A stretch of DNA of 64,000 nt, taken from Diploscapter coronatus (lineage: Eukaryota > Nematoda > Chromadorea > Rhabditida > Rhabditidae). The notes under the pieces are model-generated. The model had not been told where the DNA came from. It saw nothing but the letters and a program-made list of their open reading frames with translations, and made no database searches. The DNA is taken from positions 31,953,201 through 32,017,200 of the forward strand of contig OZ038422.1 of assembly GCA_964036155.1 (NCBI GenBank). The letters run 5' to 3'. Made by a program: the position numbers and the translations under genes. This document shows, one piece after another, positions 11,858 to 23,258 of the stretch. Each line of letters opens with the position of its first letter. Within the stretch, counting starts at the first letter, position 1.

Positions 11858-14800
11858 TTATGCCATAGATCCGATGGAAGCTCGTTCCTCCTTGATTTCC
11901 TGCTTGACACTCAGCACGTCCAGCCAAAAAGTGTACATTTCTGACTGTTTGTATGGGGAGGAGCGGTGCATCAGCTTCGTGATTACCGAAATGCGGTGGC
12001 CGTCTGAAAATTGAAAGCCATAAGCCATTGATTTAATGAAAATTTGATTTCTTTGAAGAAGATTGGGAATTTAAATTAAACTGCTAAAAAGTTGAATTTA
12101 TTAAAGAAAAGGTAGTTAGGTATATATCTCATATAACTAGAAGGCCTGGGCTACTTGCCAGTATAAATAACTTATTGAATCCGGCAGTTTTAAAAAAATA
12201 AAAACAATTAAAAAGCGAAAAACCGATATGACATTTTCCATATCCTTCACTATGTTCATCATAACTTCTTTGTTCTGTGTCATTTCGACGAAATCTCTTC
12301 AGAATCGTGCTCAGCTGATCTCTGCGATCATTTTGCTACCGAAGTTGAATTTTCCCCATACCGAATAACGAAAATAGAATTTTCCGGGACATGCAGAACA
12401 AGTGGTCGGATCGGGTTTTAACCGTCAGATTCGTCATCAGCGTATTCGAAAACCCCCAGGGACAAAAAATCAGTTCGAAGTTTGAGGATCGACTTCTTGG
12501 GTATCACCCTCTCTATAAAAAAACTCGATTTTTATAAACAGCGTCTTATATGTGAAAATCAGCCAATCAACGGGCCCCTGTTCCGCACCCTTTCCTTATG
12601 ACTTTGATTTTTCCTGACATTCACTCTTAAACCATGCTCAGGACCATTTCTTCTCTCTGAGATTTCTCACTTTAGCACTGATCTATTTCACTATTTCTTC
12701 AATTTTTCTGTTTGAACGGCCTGTGCCATCATTTCATCATTTCGTTTTCCTTCGGTTTCACCGGTTATATAAACATCAAAGACTTGCGTATCGCCGGCAA
12801 ACTTCAGGCGCTTTTCTCACTTTTCATTTTATCCGATTTTCAACTCCACAAAATTCGGATTTTCAGATGGATCCCAGACAGAATCATTCTCCGTACCAGA
12901 ATCAGGGCCATCAGGGGCCTCATCCGGTAGATTTGATTGAATTTGCTAATTTAACCCTATGAAGTTCAGAACTCTGGGATCGGTCACGGCGCTGAACCCG
13001 AACACCGACCTCGTTCCGGACACCGATCTCATTCCAAACATCGATCTCATTCCAAACACCGATCTCATTCCGGACACCGATCTCATTCCAAACATCGATC
13101 TCATTCCGGACACCGATCTCATTCCAAACATCGATCTCATTCCGGACACCGATCTCATTCCAAACACCGATCTCGTTCCGGACACCGACCTCATTCCGGA
13201 CCTTGCCAGCATGGGAATCAACCCATTGGTCATGAAGCTGTCCCAATGGGAGGTCAGCATCGTGGAAACTGTCCGAGTGGTCCTCACCAACATGGAAAGA
13301 TCGGAGAAGAAGCAGGACCGAATCCGAATGTAAACGGACCGCAATATCCTGCATATGGAAGTGGGCCTGCCCCTCTCCAACCACAACCGAACTATGGAGG
13401 GATGGGTCAGGGTGCCGGACCAAATGTGATTATGCCGCATCAAGAAATTCCGGTATAAACTTGAGTTAGTTTTGATGAAGAAGCGACTTTCAGCAAGTCC
13501 CAATTGGAGGCGGCGGAATCGGCCATGGAGCTGCACCGAATTCAAACCAATACAACGCGTATGGACAGGAAAGTCATTGAATCGGAAGCGGAGCGAGACC
13601 CTACTAACTCGAATTTATTCTATTATACTAGAACTTCCTCGCTCGTCGTTCTAGTGCCAGCCCCCGGCTGGCTGTTAGAATTTGAATTACCTCTACTAAA
13701 TATTTTTATCTCAAATAAGCTAAATTTAGAGACACCAAATGAATTTCGAAATTAATAATCACGAGATAATTTTATATCAGCGTGATTGGTGGCATTTACC
13801 GGAAAAGAATGCTCTTTAGACCTCTGAAAGTAGTTCAGTGGACGAATTTCATTATTCAATTGCACATTATTGTGAACCGTCGTACTCCTCTTCATAATTT
13901 GAAAAATTTTTTTTGACCGGGTTGTGAAAATTTGTGTTTGCATTTGTGAAAAACGCTGAAACACGTGGTAGGCAAATCGATATCGTACTTTCAGAGTCTG
14001 ATATGGAGATTTTTGGAAAACACTTAATTTTAGAGATACCGGAGTCTCGATATTCAAAAATCTCGATTTTTGAGGGCTTTGGGGAAAGTTTGCAACTACA
14101 AAGCTTGAGGAAAATATTCAGTTTATCATACAGAAACACTTTTCCATGATTATCAATTAGGAATCCGGCCAGATGGATCGAAAAAAGTGATCGAAAATTT
14201 CTAACGCATAATTCGAATGCTAATTTCGACAATTTTTCGAAGTCAAAATTGAAAATAGATTTTATTTTTGAAATCTCCATAGTCGATTTGTATAATTGGT
14301 ATGAAAATTGAAATTAAAAAAGGGTGGTTACGTGATTATATAGTAGAGGCAATGTTTTTCTTTTTTAATAAGGTAATATTGACGCGCGTTTTTATTTGTG
14401 TAAATTAGATTGTTGCCTATATATTCAGATTGAATAATTTTCGTTTTTAATTAGTAAGAAAGAAGGGGTAGTAAAATTATAGTTCAAACCCATTCTATCT
14501 CGAATTTTATATTTGAGGTTTTCCTTTTCTGGGCAAGAATGAGAATTGAAACTCGTGTCCATTGAGGCGAATATTGTTCAAACTGTTGATCGTGTTTTTA
14601 TCAGTTACTATTCTATTGAATGAACATTCCTGAATAATTTGTGTAAATGTTAAAATAACTCACCATCTTCATCAGTGTCGAGTACCCAGTCGAGGTATTC
14701 TGCATAGAGGGGAGACGTCTTCATTTGCAGCAGAAAGTCGTTGTATCTCTTCACGAGGTCTGCCTTATCAGACGCACTCACTTGCTTGCACAGCACTTGG

Positions 14801-17800
14801 ATTTCCGCAGATATCGTCTGAAAAGCGATTGAATGAATTGATGGAAATAAACATTTTATGCATTACTGTTGTCCCAAAATTGAGAAAGTCGTGCAAGAAT
14901 GATTAATCATAAATGAGATCAAGTTTCCCCATGTACAGTTGGTTATAGAAGTGCTTTTCCCTTCAGGATAGTTTCGAAAAGACGCCCCGCTAATGTCTAG
15001 TGGTTGCCCAATTCTTTTTCTTAGAATTATGGATATCTTAAATTCGAATAGAAAGAAGATGAGCGCATAGTGTTGATTTAAATTGGTTATGATCATTAGA
15101 TGCCGAGTTATAGTGGCTTGAAAAATAACATTTTTTTTTAATTAAGGGGTTGAAAAATAGAAGGGTATGCCCTCCAATTCGAGGAAAAACGGTATAAATG
15201 ATAGAAATGGACCTATTCTCTATTATCCTACATAACACCAATGTCGTTAGCATTAGAGAGTATTGTAAGAAATAAAGCATGAATTTGCCACCTTGTATAT
15301 GTAAAGCTTGAAGTGATCAGGGACGGTTCTGACGAAGTCGACCTTGTGTCCGACCTTCTGGATGAACGTCTCGACGGCCTCTATGCCCCTCTGCTCTATT
15401 TGCTTCCTCAGCAACTGACTCATTTCGTCCAGAGCCTGCTCGTCGATTTCGTCGTTCGCGTCGTTTTCCTTCTTCACTACCAAATTCTGAAAACATCATT
15501 TTTATTATTTGATATATGGAGCTTAGTTGCGTTTACCATATTCTCCTGAGCAGGCTGTTCTTCGATTTGCACATCTTCATTCGCCCTCTCTCCCTCAATC
15601 TCCCCTCCTCCTATCTCCTCCATCTCGGCATCCTCGTTCTGCGTCGCAGGCAGTCGATTCAAACTTCTTCGGGCAGCTTTCGGCACGACTGTCAGGGCCA
15701 ATTCCTTCTTCAGATTCTCGAATATCTCTCTGAATCAGCAACATTTTATCTCTTTCACATCGAGTTAGTGAGTAGAATTAAAACTTTCTTAGAAATCGAA
15801 AAGTTCGCTTGAAAATGTGTGAATCTGCGTAAAATGCGCGATGAAAATCTTTCAAAACTGAACATTTTTCCTTTCTTCATCGTCTTTCTAATGATGACAA
15901 AATCAGTGTCAGCATTGTTAAATAAGCTCGTTTGGACTTGTCAAATAAGATGAGCAATGACTGATTCTGTTTCGCGAGTGAGTATTTTTTCTTTCATTGA
16001 GAAAAGTTTCTATAGCAATTTATAACTTTCAAGATAACTTCTTTGGTTTTCAATTTCGAGAATTTTGTTTTCGATTTTATCTAGTTTTATCAATAAGGAA
16101 AACATTTCAAACCTGGCCTCTCCCTGCACCTTTTCGTTCTGATTCAGCTTCCTCTGCGTGAAGCAGTCCATCTTCAGACTCTCATCCGCATCTTCTTCAT
16201 TCACTGAAATAATTTGTTCGATTCAATCAAAGGCATTATTATTGCATAGAGATTTGTCTTGAAGTCGAGGGTGCGTGTAGTTTTATTCAACTTTTCTTCT
16301 ATTCGTTTTCTATAAAAATCGAGTGCGATAATCTACACGCTAATAGGATAAAAGTACATTGGGGTGGGATAGGTTTACACGCACCCTGAAGTCAATTTAC
16401 CCAAGTCAGATGAGAGAATACAAGGAAAAGAACAAATGGGGGGATTAATATGAGCGGTGAAAGCTAATGCTGAGATGACGAAAACGAACATTTTTACAAG
16501 CCTCTGATCATCATAGCCCTAATGGAGGAGAAAGAGATGGAAAATTGAAAAAAAGACAATGAAAACCTAGATTGTAAATCAACCAACCATTAGTGATTTG
16601 GCCGAGCGCCTTGAGTTTGATCGCCTGACACATACGCTGGAATTTCGGATTGAGCACATCTTCAGAATCGAAGTTGATGCTGAAATTTGTGGAATGAATT
16701 AGATTGTCAAACGATACTTTTCTAAGTTGAATATAGAACCCGATTGGATTACGAATTGAAATAGTGCTTCTGATGGAATAGACGTTGAAATTAAACTTTG
16801 CATCTAATTGATATTGAGAGTCTTGATATTCAGAATAATTAGCTGGTATTTATGAGAAAAATTAAGGTTGTTCATTTGGGAAAAAGCTGAATGAAGTCAC
16901 AAGATAAAATTTTCGAAGTTGAACATTAATTCTATCATTAAATTTCTAATTTGAAAATGTTGAATTCGAAATTTGTGAAAGTTGATCAGAAAGTGAAAAT
17001 TGACTTGAATGACAAAAAATTATGAATTATGAAAAGTGGCATTATCATTTTCTTCACTTTTCGCCAATAGTCTCTAATTTCACGTTATTTCAAATTTAAA
17101 TTTGCTACTCGCCTTTCACTTTTGCTCATGTCGAATGCATCAATCAGCTCGTTCATCAGCTGTTTTTGGAGATCTGGAAATAATCGATTTGTCGAAAAAC
17201 TTGCGTGCCTCACGATAAGATTTGGTGGATTACAGAAACTGAATTAGATAGACCTGTAGATTTTGGAGCCGTGGTTAACCGCATGAAACGAGATAACGCA
17301 CCATTTTGAGAGAAAAATAGAATTTATTTTCATTTTTCGAAAATATGTACTATCTCGTTAACTGCGGCTCCAAAACTTACAAGACTGATTAGATAAAAGA
17401 AACTCGCTTTTTTCTGAATAACTTCTTATGTTGGCTGGCACTTTGCAATATTGTCAGGATATTCAATTACCAAATTCAGTGAAAGAAAACTTAATCTGTA
17501 TGGAGAGATATGCAGATCAGAGAAGGACAGTGAAGTTAGGATAAACATGGATGGATACGGATCGATCCGTTTGCATCAACAAGAATTGCAGATCCATATT
17601 TCTCCATACGATTTGTCAACTCACAAATGCCTATCTATGCTATGCGAATTCATTTGGACAAGTCTATTGAAGGCTGAGAATGAGAGCTGATAACTTTCAC
17701 TTGCCGGTCGGTTTATTGGTATTCTGCTGGAGATCAGTGAAGGTGATGTTGTTCATGCTCTGGTAGAATGGAGCTTGCACAAAACGGAAGTACTGAAAGA

Positions 17801-20800
17801 TTATTATTTCACTGCGTGATTTTTAATAATGCTCAGTTTTTGTAAAATGCATCGTTTCGTAAATTTAGATTTAGAAAGTTTAATTTGAAATATCGTAAAA
17901 ATATATCATTTTGATGAAGCGGGAATTCATCAAATTCAGATAAAAGTTTTAAAAATAACTCGACAACTCAATTAATCATTGAGCTAGATTATTTATCGTA
18001 AAATTAAAAGGGTGACGTACATGATGACCAGTCTCATCCCTCTCAGGGAAGAGAAACATGGGAGTGATGTTGGCTGATGCATGGTACGCGTATCTGCAAT
18101 GTCGCTCTATATGAGGTACAATTGATCTGACTAAATTCCTAAGTTTTTTTCCTATTCTTCTACATTGTGCTTAATGTGTTTTCAGTTATTTTCGAAAAAA
18201 TTTTTTTTTTAGAATAATCTCGATTTACTCAATTTTCTTATAGTGAAAAGGGAAATACCGTTTCAAAGCAATATACTTTTGAATAATTATCAGTCCATAC
18301 TTTCAATTACAATATGCATTAATTAATGTGAAAAACTTATGCTGCTTTTTTCTTTCTATTTTAAGTTTAGAAATTAGGATATGAAATGCTGCTCAATATA
18401 AATGAGTGATTGGAAGAAAGTATGATACCTGCAGAGAGCGACAGTGTTGTCCTCGAGCATCGAAGTGATCAGACTGATTGTCAGCTTGGATTCTGGCTGA
18501 AAAGAAGTAATTTGGATTACTTTTGTCACATATTCAGAATAATGAGTGAATGTATTAGACGCGGATTGAATTTTCCAGATTTTTGGAATTCACTTCATTT
18601 TAGATTGTTTTGCAAAAGTCAAAATGGCAATTTTTTATCAAGTTAGATGAGTAATTTGCTCTTACAAGATTTCGAAGATGAATTACTTTTTTCTAGTACA
18701 CTTTTCTTCATCTTCTTTATGCATAGGAGATAAAACACTCGGGAAAAACAAAGACAAAGCTTCAAGAAATCTAGTAGAAAAATGTACAAACAGCCTATTT
18801 AAATACTTATGAATGGAATGAGAATTGACGTACATCATCACCAGCACAAGTCGGTACGGCCACATGAGTCGTGTTGTTCATCAGGTAATTTGGGTGGATC
18901 TGCAGAACAAGTACATCATTTCTATTTCTACCAGACCATTCCAACCTGCTTCCTGTCGATGAAGCAGATCAGTTTGAGGCAGCCTCCCTTCTGTCCCTCA
19001 TTGAAGTTGTGTTTGTTTTCGGGAATCGCGTCGTCTCCCACCTCCACGAGATCCTTGCCGAAGTAGTACTCTCAAATTTACGCTATATAAATTAGTTTAA
19101 AATGCGACATTATAGGCTATCAGTATTGTTTGGTCAAATGAACTAAAGCTCCAAACTGTGAAGGAAGGGAAGAAGATAGAGTAGACGAATTGTGGGAAGA
19201 GAGTACATAGATAAAAAAAAAAGATGATGGGGAAATAGTGAATAGACACGTTTTGGAAGGAGGAATCATTTTACTATTCAGAAGGTCATCAACGAGATTG
19301 TAGTTCGTCTAGCGAAGACTGACTTGAACTAATGATCATAACTCACAGTTTTAAGCAAGTATTCCCAATGCAGATAAGTCTAATACCGACGATGCATGTG
19401 AACACGATATTTTTCAACTTCTATGAGTCTAGTGAAGACGTTTAAAAGGGACTGTATTATAATATTCATCTTGTAAATAACTGATAAGAAGATGTTTTTT
19501 TCCTAAATGCTTACTCTTAGTGAGAACGGGCTTGGCAGGCTCGTCATCCTCCTCGAATTCGTCGTCAGCCCCTGCCTTCTTCTGCACTCCATTTCCCTTC
19601 TTCACATGAATGGACACCGTTTCTGTCTCTTTCTCTGTGCAAGTCCCAGTCCCCACTTCTGCATCTTCTTCCTTCTTCAAAGCAGTATGTGCAACGTATT
19701 CTCGATTGCGGTCCATCTAAAACGGCTCTTTCATCGATGAAGATACTTTCTGCATAATTCATCACTACTTTCTCTAAATGTCATTGCCACAAGAAAAGAA
19801 CTGAACGATATTTTCCTTGACATTTTTCCGAAAGAAAATGCTTAGAACTATGCATGTGTTTCCTTGATTAGAAACAACAGCAGGAAATATAAATGGAAGA
19901 TTTTGAATCTGCTCGTTTTTAAAAGGAGTTTTCACACTAGGTGATAGAAATATGCTTGTATAAAAAATACAAAAAAAAAATCCCGAACCTCATTTCCCTG
20001 GTCATCTGCGAGGGCGGCTCGAATGGGGTTCTTGCCAGGCTGAGTGTGGACGTGGACGGTCAGAGGCAGGGCGATTCCGGGGGCGATTTCGAGTTGTTTC
20101 TTGGAGGGACGGCCTGCCACATTGCGGCTCAAGTAGTGCGACAGCGCTGACATCGAGTTGCTGCAAGAGGAAAAAACTGATTGATCAATGAATAACTAGA
20201 AGCGAGGTCCGAGAGAATTTTCGAGGATTTCGTCGTACGATAATGCGAATTTTAGGGAGTCATAATTGACGCGATTCTCACTTCAAGCTGAATTGAGTCA
20301 AAGTTGAAATTTGAGAAATCGCAAATGTGTTAGGAATAAAACGCAACAATTAGAATGATGTAGTGCATTTTCTAGGATAAGAATCAAAATCTGGTTTCTG
20401 GTCTATGTTTTCACAAAACGGTATCGTAATTGACCTAAAATCACTGGAAGGGGAAAGAACTTATGCTTCGTTAGTCTCCGATATCACGCAATTAATTTGT
20501 TCCTTCTTTATTTGTCGAAAAATAATTTTAAAAAAGCATACTCGAACGTGTAGACCATGGCGTCGTTTTGAGCCGCCACGTTGCAGAGCACAGAGGCAGA
20601 ACTCGTCGCATCGTGTTCCGCCGAGTCATCCACGCCCCTAAACATTCATTTTATCGCTAAAAGTTATTTCTTTATCTTCTACAAAGTTTTTTACTGATAC
20701 CTTATTTTACTCTATTTGAATTTAAAAAGCATTGACTTTGTTGCGGTTCGAAATCACAAAATCGTCGCGAATTTTCAAGATGAACGAAAAATAGCTTTGT

Positions 20801-22449
20801 ATAAATATGACTTTGACTTACATGACGACGAAATTGATGTCGTGCTGCTTGATATCCTCGGCCAATTGCTCTGCCTTCTTCCAGTGACTGGTGCTGCTCT
20901 GACCGTTCGTCAGCACGATCAGATGTCTAGACTCTACTTCGGGGTCTGGCTCGTCTTCCCCCTCTCCCGAGTCCCACGTCAGCATCTTGAACAGAGTCAG
21001 TGCCTCCTTCACTCCATCGATCACTACAAAATAGCACTATTCATTTGAAATAGAGAAAGAGAAAAGTGGTAAAACCGTATATTTTCAGCGTTTGTTCTCT
21101 GAGAAGAATTAGACTGTTTATCGTATTCAAAAATATTCATTGGAGAGAATTTTATTTTTAAAAAATAGCTGTTCAATTATAAAAGACCACCCTATATTTG
21201 GTAAGCTCTTTATGAAAGAAGAACTAATGATTATGAAATTCTTCTATATTTATGCCTGGATCTGGGTACATTTTATTCATTTCCGAAACTGATAAAAATG
21301 GAGAACGGAGTTTCTCTTTTCCTTCCCAGACTTGCGTAAAATTCAAACATACCATCTCTATTGGCGTTATGGTTGAGAGTAGTGTTCTCGTAAAGGAATC
21401 TGAGCTGTTCGAATGAGGCAGTCTCGAATTGGTCACTCGAAAGGACGATCTTTTTCTTGCCATCGGCTCCCACCAAGCAGATTATGAACTTGCTGTAGGC
21501 CTGCGCGAAGATCTGCAATTTCACTGAATAGGAATCAGTCGATAAAAATGGAATTCGTCAGCTACGATATGGCTAAATCACTGATAGACTAATTTCTTGC
21601 TCAATTGATGAGTCTTGTGCAAAATGATAAATCATATCGTGATCGCCGTTGGTATTCGACGCTGAAATAGGCGCACTTCAACTCTAAAGCTCCTGTTCAA
21701 ATCAAAAATAAGTGTTGTCGTGTTTTCTTCTTCCACTTTGAAAGGCTAGAAAAAAGATCATACTTTCACTCTTAACTGGAACAAGAGTTTTAGGGTTGAA
21801 GCGCGTGCATTTCAGCACCGCATTATTTATAGTCTCGATCACGAAATTTGGCAGATTAAAATAAAGCAGGTTCAGTTGTTATCCAAAAGATCAGGGAATG
21901 CCTTCAACAACAGGACAAATCTTGTCTTGAAAATTTAGAATGTCTAGATAAAAAAAAGATTTTTGCGAACATTTTACATTTTGCAGATAAATCAAATTCT
22001 ACAATCACATACGGCAAACCAAGTCTTATACTTTCAAAACTGCTCCGTTTATACCCTATTCTGGAGAAATCGAGAGGTGAGCAATGAAAACAAAAAAAAC
22101 CCATGAGATCCTCTTTTCTTCTCATTTTCGCACAATATCTTTTCATTTTTCGTTGTTTTTTTTCGAACAGACTTGCAATTTTTGTCAAAATTTGACACTC
22201 AATTCGTAAAGTGCGGGTTTTTATTTGTAAGTCTGTTTTCGAAGTATTAGGCTTGACAGGCTGTGCACTAATTATTTCAAATTTTCATACCTTTCTGGAG
22301 AGAATCCAGTCTCCGACCTGTCTGGCGAGGTCCATCGCAGTCTGGCCTCCCTCCTCCTGCTGTCCCATGGACTTCCCGCAGTCCACCACAATCACCGCCG
22401 TCTCGTAGCGATCCTTCGGCCTCGGCTTCGTCACTCGCTTCAGAACCAT
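11858..22449 (-). CDS. XRCC5: Ku80 (DNA end-binding subunit of the Ku heterodimer)
   Basis: Ku80 pairs with Ku70 to ring broken DNA ends for non-homologous end joining and also protects telomeres. Eighteen exons: 22449-22291, 21512-21353, 21023-20822, 20637-20542, 20160-19989, 19716-19515, 19070-18946, 18899-18834, 18496-18429, 18093-18021, 17792-17705, 17173-17113, 16679-16588, 16203-16113, 15729-15537, 15486-15292, 14817-14664, 12003-11858, giving 780 aa (human 732). Phase closes through all of them. Order: vWA-like domain from residue 1 (AVIVVDCGKSMG...HLIVLTNG); Ku core beta-barrel (GGCLKLICFIDRKQ; LITSMLEDNTVALCRYAYH, equal to human [20 protein letters not shown]); arm and bridge (DLQKQLMNELIDAFDMS; NPKFQRMCQAI); acidic linker; C-terminal helical domain (MYTFWLDVLSVKQEIKEE). 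It ends ASIGSMA without the acidic DNA-PKcs-binding tail of vertebrates. Introns 10 and 11 have GC donors. An acceptor lies 12 bases before the ATG. Confidence 0.93.
12545..12632. repeat. Dispersed repeat, copy 1
   Basis: Starts ATATGTGAAAATCAGCCAAT and includes CTGTTCCGCACC and CCTTATGACT...GATTTTTCCTGACAT. A clearly related copy lies at 51327-51412. This one is in the last Ku80 intron, just upstream of the nested gene, so it could be promoter-linked or simply an old transposon fragment. Confidence 0.6.
12867..13580 (+). CDS. Nested low-complexity His/Ser/Arg- and Gly/Pro-rich protein
   Basis: It lies entirely within the last intron of Ku80, on the opposite strand. Three exons, 12867-12926, 12970-13452 and 13494-13580, give 209 aa ending in QESH. 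The ATG follows directly after a TTTCAG acceptor (12861-12866), a typical trans-splice position. Residues 33-98 are eleven 6-residue repeats of RSHS(K/G)H type. The rest is Gly/Pro/Gln/Asn-rich (APLQPQPNYGGMGQGAGPN), and the phrase GIGHGA occurs near both ends, at about residues 23 and 189. I do not recognise the protein and there is no signal peptide. The whole chain is predicted to be disordered. The repeat region is also open in other frames because of its 18-base period. The spliced frame is preferred because it joins at both splice sites and uses the acceptor-coupled ATG. Confidence 0.62.
13006..13203. repeat. 18-bp coding minisatellite, eleven units
   Basis: Tandem copies of CGATCTCATTCCAAACAC/CGATCTCATTCCGGACAC. 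Units alternate AAA-CAT or AAA-CAC with GGA-CAC, so that much of the array also has a 36-bp higher-order period. It encodes RSHSKH/RSHSGH in the nested gene. First and last units are degenerate (CGACCT, CGTTCC). Confidence 0.9.
16267..16387. mobile_element. MITE-like element with 12-bp inverted ends
   Basis: The ends carry AGGGTGCGTGTA (16268-16279) and its exact reverse complement TACACGCACCCT (16376-16387). GAAGTC flanks both sides (16261-16266 and 16388-16393), as a target-site duplication would. It lies in a Ku80 intron (between exons 12 and 13) and has no coding capacity. Confidence 0.6.
17251..17387. mobile_element. MITE-like element with 8-bp flanking repeat (hAT-like)
   Basis: TTTTGGAGCCG near the left end is matched by CGGCTCCAAAA near the right end. 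The similarity continues inward through GTTAAC and ACGAGATA with a small insertion in one arm. ATTAGATA occurs directly on both sides (17243-17250, 17388-17395), an 8-bp duplication as hAT elements make. A related left arm is found at about 62487-62525 in the OTUD5 gene. It lies in Ku80 intron 10, the one with a GC donor. Confidence 0.6.
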
Positions 22450-23258
22450 TCTTTCTGATGCCTGCAAAGTGAACATAATTGAAAACTCAACTCGTTCATG
22501 TCAGTTTGAGACAAATAATTCGAGCAGACAAGAAATTTTTAGACCTCAAGACTCGAAAACTTTTCTGTAGGTCTATTTGTGGGTTGAGTTTTGAGAAGTT
22601 TGAAATTTATGTTAATTGTATCTTCAGACACAGAAAATTTGCAGACCAGCGGGGTTGACAGATATTTCAAATGACTCGATATGGAGTCGGCTTATGATCG
22701 CTGGTTCACAAACACCTGAAGCTACAGAAAGAAAGTTTGTGTGCGCGAAGAACAATGCTAAAAATGAAAAATAAAAGAAAAGGCATGAAAACGCAGAGAA
22801 GGAGAGCTGCTTTCGTCGTTTCAGCAGATTTCCTGAATTTCTGCACGATCAGAATAGTAACCACGACCGGAAAATTTAAAATTGACGGAGGATTTGGAGG
22901 AAAATCGAAAAATTTCGAAAAGTTTTCCAAGGCAACCGAACTTTGCATTCAAACGCGCACTGCGTTTAGTGCGCAATCATCCCGCGCTTTTAGGCATTTC
23001 GAAATTCGTTCCGGTGTTTTCGCGGATTTTTCTGGATTTTCGTGTGATTGGTGTGGATTCGATTTGATTTGTTTTGTTGGCTCCTAGAAAAAGACACTGG
23101 GACACCAGTTAGAAAAAGAAAACCACTTTTGCCTATCCTTTTTTTCTTTCCCTCATACTATTTCTTAGAAAAAGCCGTCTTTTGCTAACTGGTGTTCCGG
23201 TGTCTTTCTATGAGCCGTTTTGTTTTGTTTCAGCTGCTTGCAATCGTGCAATTTGGCA
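22450..23258. promoter_or_regulatory. Bidirectional Ku80/CDK1 promoter region
   Basis: 809 bases separate the divergent start codons. The middle (22930-23040) is GC-richer and contains CpG-rich words (AACGCGCACTGCGTTTAGTG, then CGC; CCCGCGCTTTTAG). GCGCACT (22955) and AGTGCGC (22968) form a perfect 7-bp inverted repeat. CCCGCGC is compatible with an E2F-type site, which would fit a cell-cycle gene, but this is a motif match only. Acceptors before each ATG (at 22462 on the minus strand, at 23231-23233 on the plus strand) indicate trans-splicing or 5'-UTR introns. Confidence 0.5.
23079..23216. mobile_element. Inverted-repeat element immediately upstream of CDK1
   Basis: GGCTCCTAGAAAAAGACACT and the following GGGACACCAGTTAG (23079-23113) are the inverted counterpart of CTAACTGGTGTTCCGGTGTC through GAGCC (23185-23216), about 33 bp with a few mismatches around a T/C-rich loop. 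Similar TTGTTTTG words flank both sides. It looks like a MITE that landed within 20 bases of the CDK1 leader acceptor. Confidence 0.55.

Noticed and set aside
11700..11927. Alternative frame in the last Ku80 exon (GRAECQAGNQGG type)
   Set aside because: The frame ending ASIGSMA joins in phase to the previous exon and aligns with the Ku80 C-terminal domain.
12920..13545. Long minus-strand and alternative plus-strand frames across the minisatellite (repeats such as NTDLIPDTDLIP)
   Set aside because: An 18-bp repeat stays open in several frames. Only the RSHSKH frame joins to flanking exons at both ends.
13867..14280. 137-residue open frame on the minus strand inside the last Ku80 intron
   Set aside because: Phe/Ile/Ser/Lys-rich with AT-driven composition, no splice partners, no recognisable motif.
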